This document shows positions 15,022 through 15,768 of a DNA stretch of 15,768 nucleotides, in pieces (positions within the stretch are counted from its first letter, which is position 1; the number at the start of each line of letters is the position of its first letter). Location: contig WRFF01000019.1 in the NCBI GenBank assembly GCA_009778945.1, forward strand, positions 1 through 15,768, read 5' to 3'. The notes under the pieces were generated by a model. It did not search any database. It had not been told where the DNA came from and was given only the letters and a program-made list of their open reading frames with translations. The DNA is from Clostridiales bacterium. GTDB lineage: Bacteria; Bacillota; Clostridia; Peptostreptococcales; Anaerovoracaceae. The translations under genes were made by a program, and so were the position numbers.

Positions 15022-15429
15022 CTATGCGACTTCTTCCACAGCTTCTGCAGCTTCCGCGGTTTCTATGGCTTCTGTAGTTTCCGCGGCTTCTGCGGCGGCG
15101 GGTTCCGAGCAGGAACGCGTCTCGGGCCACTGCAGGAACTGGACGCGGTCCGCCGTCAGTTTGACCGGATAGCGTTTCACCCCTTCCGCGTCCGTATAGA
15201 CGTCGCTGCGGAGACGGCCCGATACGCCGCAGAGAAAGCCTTTGCGCAGGTATTTTTCACACACTTCGCCCTGCGCGCCGAAGACCGTCACACTGATAAA
15301 ATCCGTGCGGTCATCCTTACTGTGCGCGTCGTCGATTGCGAGCCGGAGATTGCAGAGCGTCGTGTCGTCCTGCAATTTGCGCACCTCCGGATCCTTTGTG
15401 AGCCTGCCGATGATGTTTACACTGTTCAT
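15022..15429 (-). CDS. ssb: Single-stranded DNA-binding protein, atypical C-terminal tail
   Basis: A 135-residue protein with one OB-fold of about 105 residues. Seen: the N-terminal MNSVNIIGRLTKDPEVRKL, the central LAIDDAHSKDDRTDFISVTVFG strand, YLRKGFLCGVSGRLRS and KLTADRVQFL, all standard SSB blocks. The remaining 28 residues are Ala/Glu/Thr-rich (about 108-135) and end EEVA. The acidic tip ending in DIPF, which recruits replication and repair partners in ordinary SSBs, is missing. It may therefore be a secondary or specialised SSB. The ATG at 15429 is preceded by AAAGGA at good spacing. It is transcribed alone from a strong promoter inside an inverted repeat, and stops at the terminator downstream. 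No phage or conjugation gene is visible in the window. Confidence 0.88.
   Translation of the reverse strand: MNSVNIIGRLTKDPEVRKLQDDTTLCNLRLAIDDAHSKDDRTDFISVTVFGAQGEVCEKYLRKGFLCGVSGRLRSDVYTDAEGVKRYPVKLTADRVQFLQWPETRSCSEPAAAEAAETTEAIETAEAAEAVEEVA
15041..15086 (-). repeat. Imperfect 27-bp tandem repeat in the ssb tail
   Basis: GCTTCTGCAGCTTCCGCGG (15041-15059) recurs as GCTTCTGTAGTTTCCGCGG (15068-15086), two mismatches, 27 bases apart, that is nine codons. It encodes part of the Ala/Glu-rich tail, which therefore probably grew by slippage or unequal exchange. Confidence 0.6.
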
Positions 15430-15492
15430 TGCCGTTTCCTTTCTCCCGTGTGGGAATATATTGCTTCGACAAAGAATATCGCCGCCGAAACA

Positions 15493-15540
15493 ATAAATGT
15501 AAATATATATTTATTATACCATATATTTACATTTATGCAA
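15493..15540 (-). promoter_or_regulatory. ssb promoter overlapping a 16-bp perfect inverted repeat
   Basis: ATAAATGTAAATATAT (15493-15508) and ATATATTTACATTTAT (15521-15536) are exact inverted copies with a 12-base centre. The minus-strand promoter TTGCAT (15540 to 15535), 16-base spacer, TATAAT (15518 to 15513) uses the centre as its -10, and its spacer is made almost entirely of the right arm. A protein bound to both arms would block the promoter, so this looks like a repressor operator. The arms are AT-rich, so some symmetry could be by chance, but 16 of 16 is unlikely. Confidence 0.7.
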
Positions 15541-15547
15541 TCCCTTT

Positions 15548-15700
15548 TCAAACCCGATTCGACCAACTTTCAAAGATTTTGCTGTAGCGGAAGCTCATCG
15601 TTGTTGAAAAATCAGTATTTCCGTTACTGAAAAAATCAGAGATGGGGTTACTGACGGTGGACACCTTACCGTAATCTTTACACCATTTTAGAAACTTCAT
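15548..15700 (-). CDS. Short unrecognised frame upstream of the ssb promoter (doubtful)
   Basis: A 50-residue frame from ATG 15700, beginning MKFLKWCKDYGKV and ending SWSNRV, or from GTG 15715. The frame stays open upstream to a TGA at 15749-15751. There is no ribosome site before either start. It contains two 8-codon units, VSNPISDF and FSNGNTDF, from a 24-bp repeat. It may be a small gene, the tail of a decayed gene, or nothing. The + strand is also open from about 15655 to the window edge, without a good start. I find no family for either. Confidence 0.2.
   Translation of the reverse strand: MKFLKWCKDYGKVSTVSNPISDFFSNGNTDFSTTMSFRYSKIFESWSNRV
15608..15655. repeat. Two-copy 24-bp imperfect tandem repeat
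   Basis: AAAATCAG-N7-GTTACTGA occurs at 15608-15630 and again at 15632-15654, with an exact 24-base offset; 17 of 24 bases agree and the two 8-base ends are identical. It lies in the otherwise geneless last 339 bases of the window, beside the ssb promoter. Confidence 0.45.
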
Positions 15701-15768
15701 CGATGTTGGAGTCACGCCAGCCGCGAAAAGAGCAGATTTGCCAGCAAATCACAGATGAAATGCTAAAA

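Overview
The window looks like chromosomal DNA of a strictly anaerobic, fermentative member of the Firmicutes, probably a Clostridia-type bacterium. The reasons are a full-length homodimer-type pyruvate:ferredoxin oxidoreductase, a class 1B dihydroorotate-dehydrogenase-type PyrD/PyrK pair, a PucR/CdaR-type regulator, strong AGGAGG-type ribosome sites and sigma-A-like promoters. Base composition is uneven. The oxidoreductase gene is GC-rich (40 of 60 bases in a sample at 10441-10500), while the PucR-type gene and the right edge are AT-rich (21 of 60 at 5461-5520). The genus is not determined.

Left part (1-7050), a probable catabolic module. On the + strand are the 3' part of a dihydroorotase/hydantoinase-like amidohydrolase, a hairpin, and a complete adenylosuccinate-lyase-superfamily gene. 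Convergent to them, with 4 bp between stop codons, is a minus-strand unit that reads pyrK-like, pyrD-like, uroD-like. A PucR-family regulator gene lies upstream of that unit, and a 10-bp inverted repeat lies in the gap between them. The PyrD-like protein keeps the class 1B scaffold, flavin lysine and catalytic cysteine. It has replaced two Asn residues that contact orotate in true enzymes, and no other pyr gene is visible. My reading is a ring-reducing, ring-opening and eliminating pathway for an unknown cyclic amide, imide or ureide, controlled by the PucR protein. That pathway is an inference.

Middle part (7122-13340), a two-gene energy/acyl-activation operon on the minus strand. nifJ is followed, through a 4-bp GTGA overlap, by an unusual fusion of a sugar-isomerase-type TIM barrel to an acyl-CoA synthetase. 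nifJ has a clear promoter (TTGCAT-N16-TATACT). A possible 16-codon leader ends in an ATGA overlap with its start.

Right part (13378-15768). A two-gene cell-surface unit (a lipoprotein, then an anchored protein with an Fn3-like C-terminus) is flanked on each side by a short relic of the other gene's 3' end. This is the scar of an older tandem array. Next come a bidirectional terminator and a single-stranded-DNA-binding protein whose C-terminal tail is Ala/Glu-rich and lacks the usual acidic Phe-ending tip. Its promoter sits across a 16-bp perfect inverted repeat. The last 230 bases hold only a short unrecognised frame with an internal 24-bp repeat. No tRNA, rRNA, CRISPR array or complete insertion sequence was seen.
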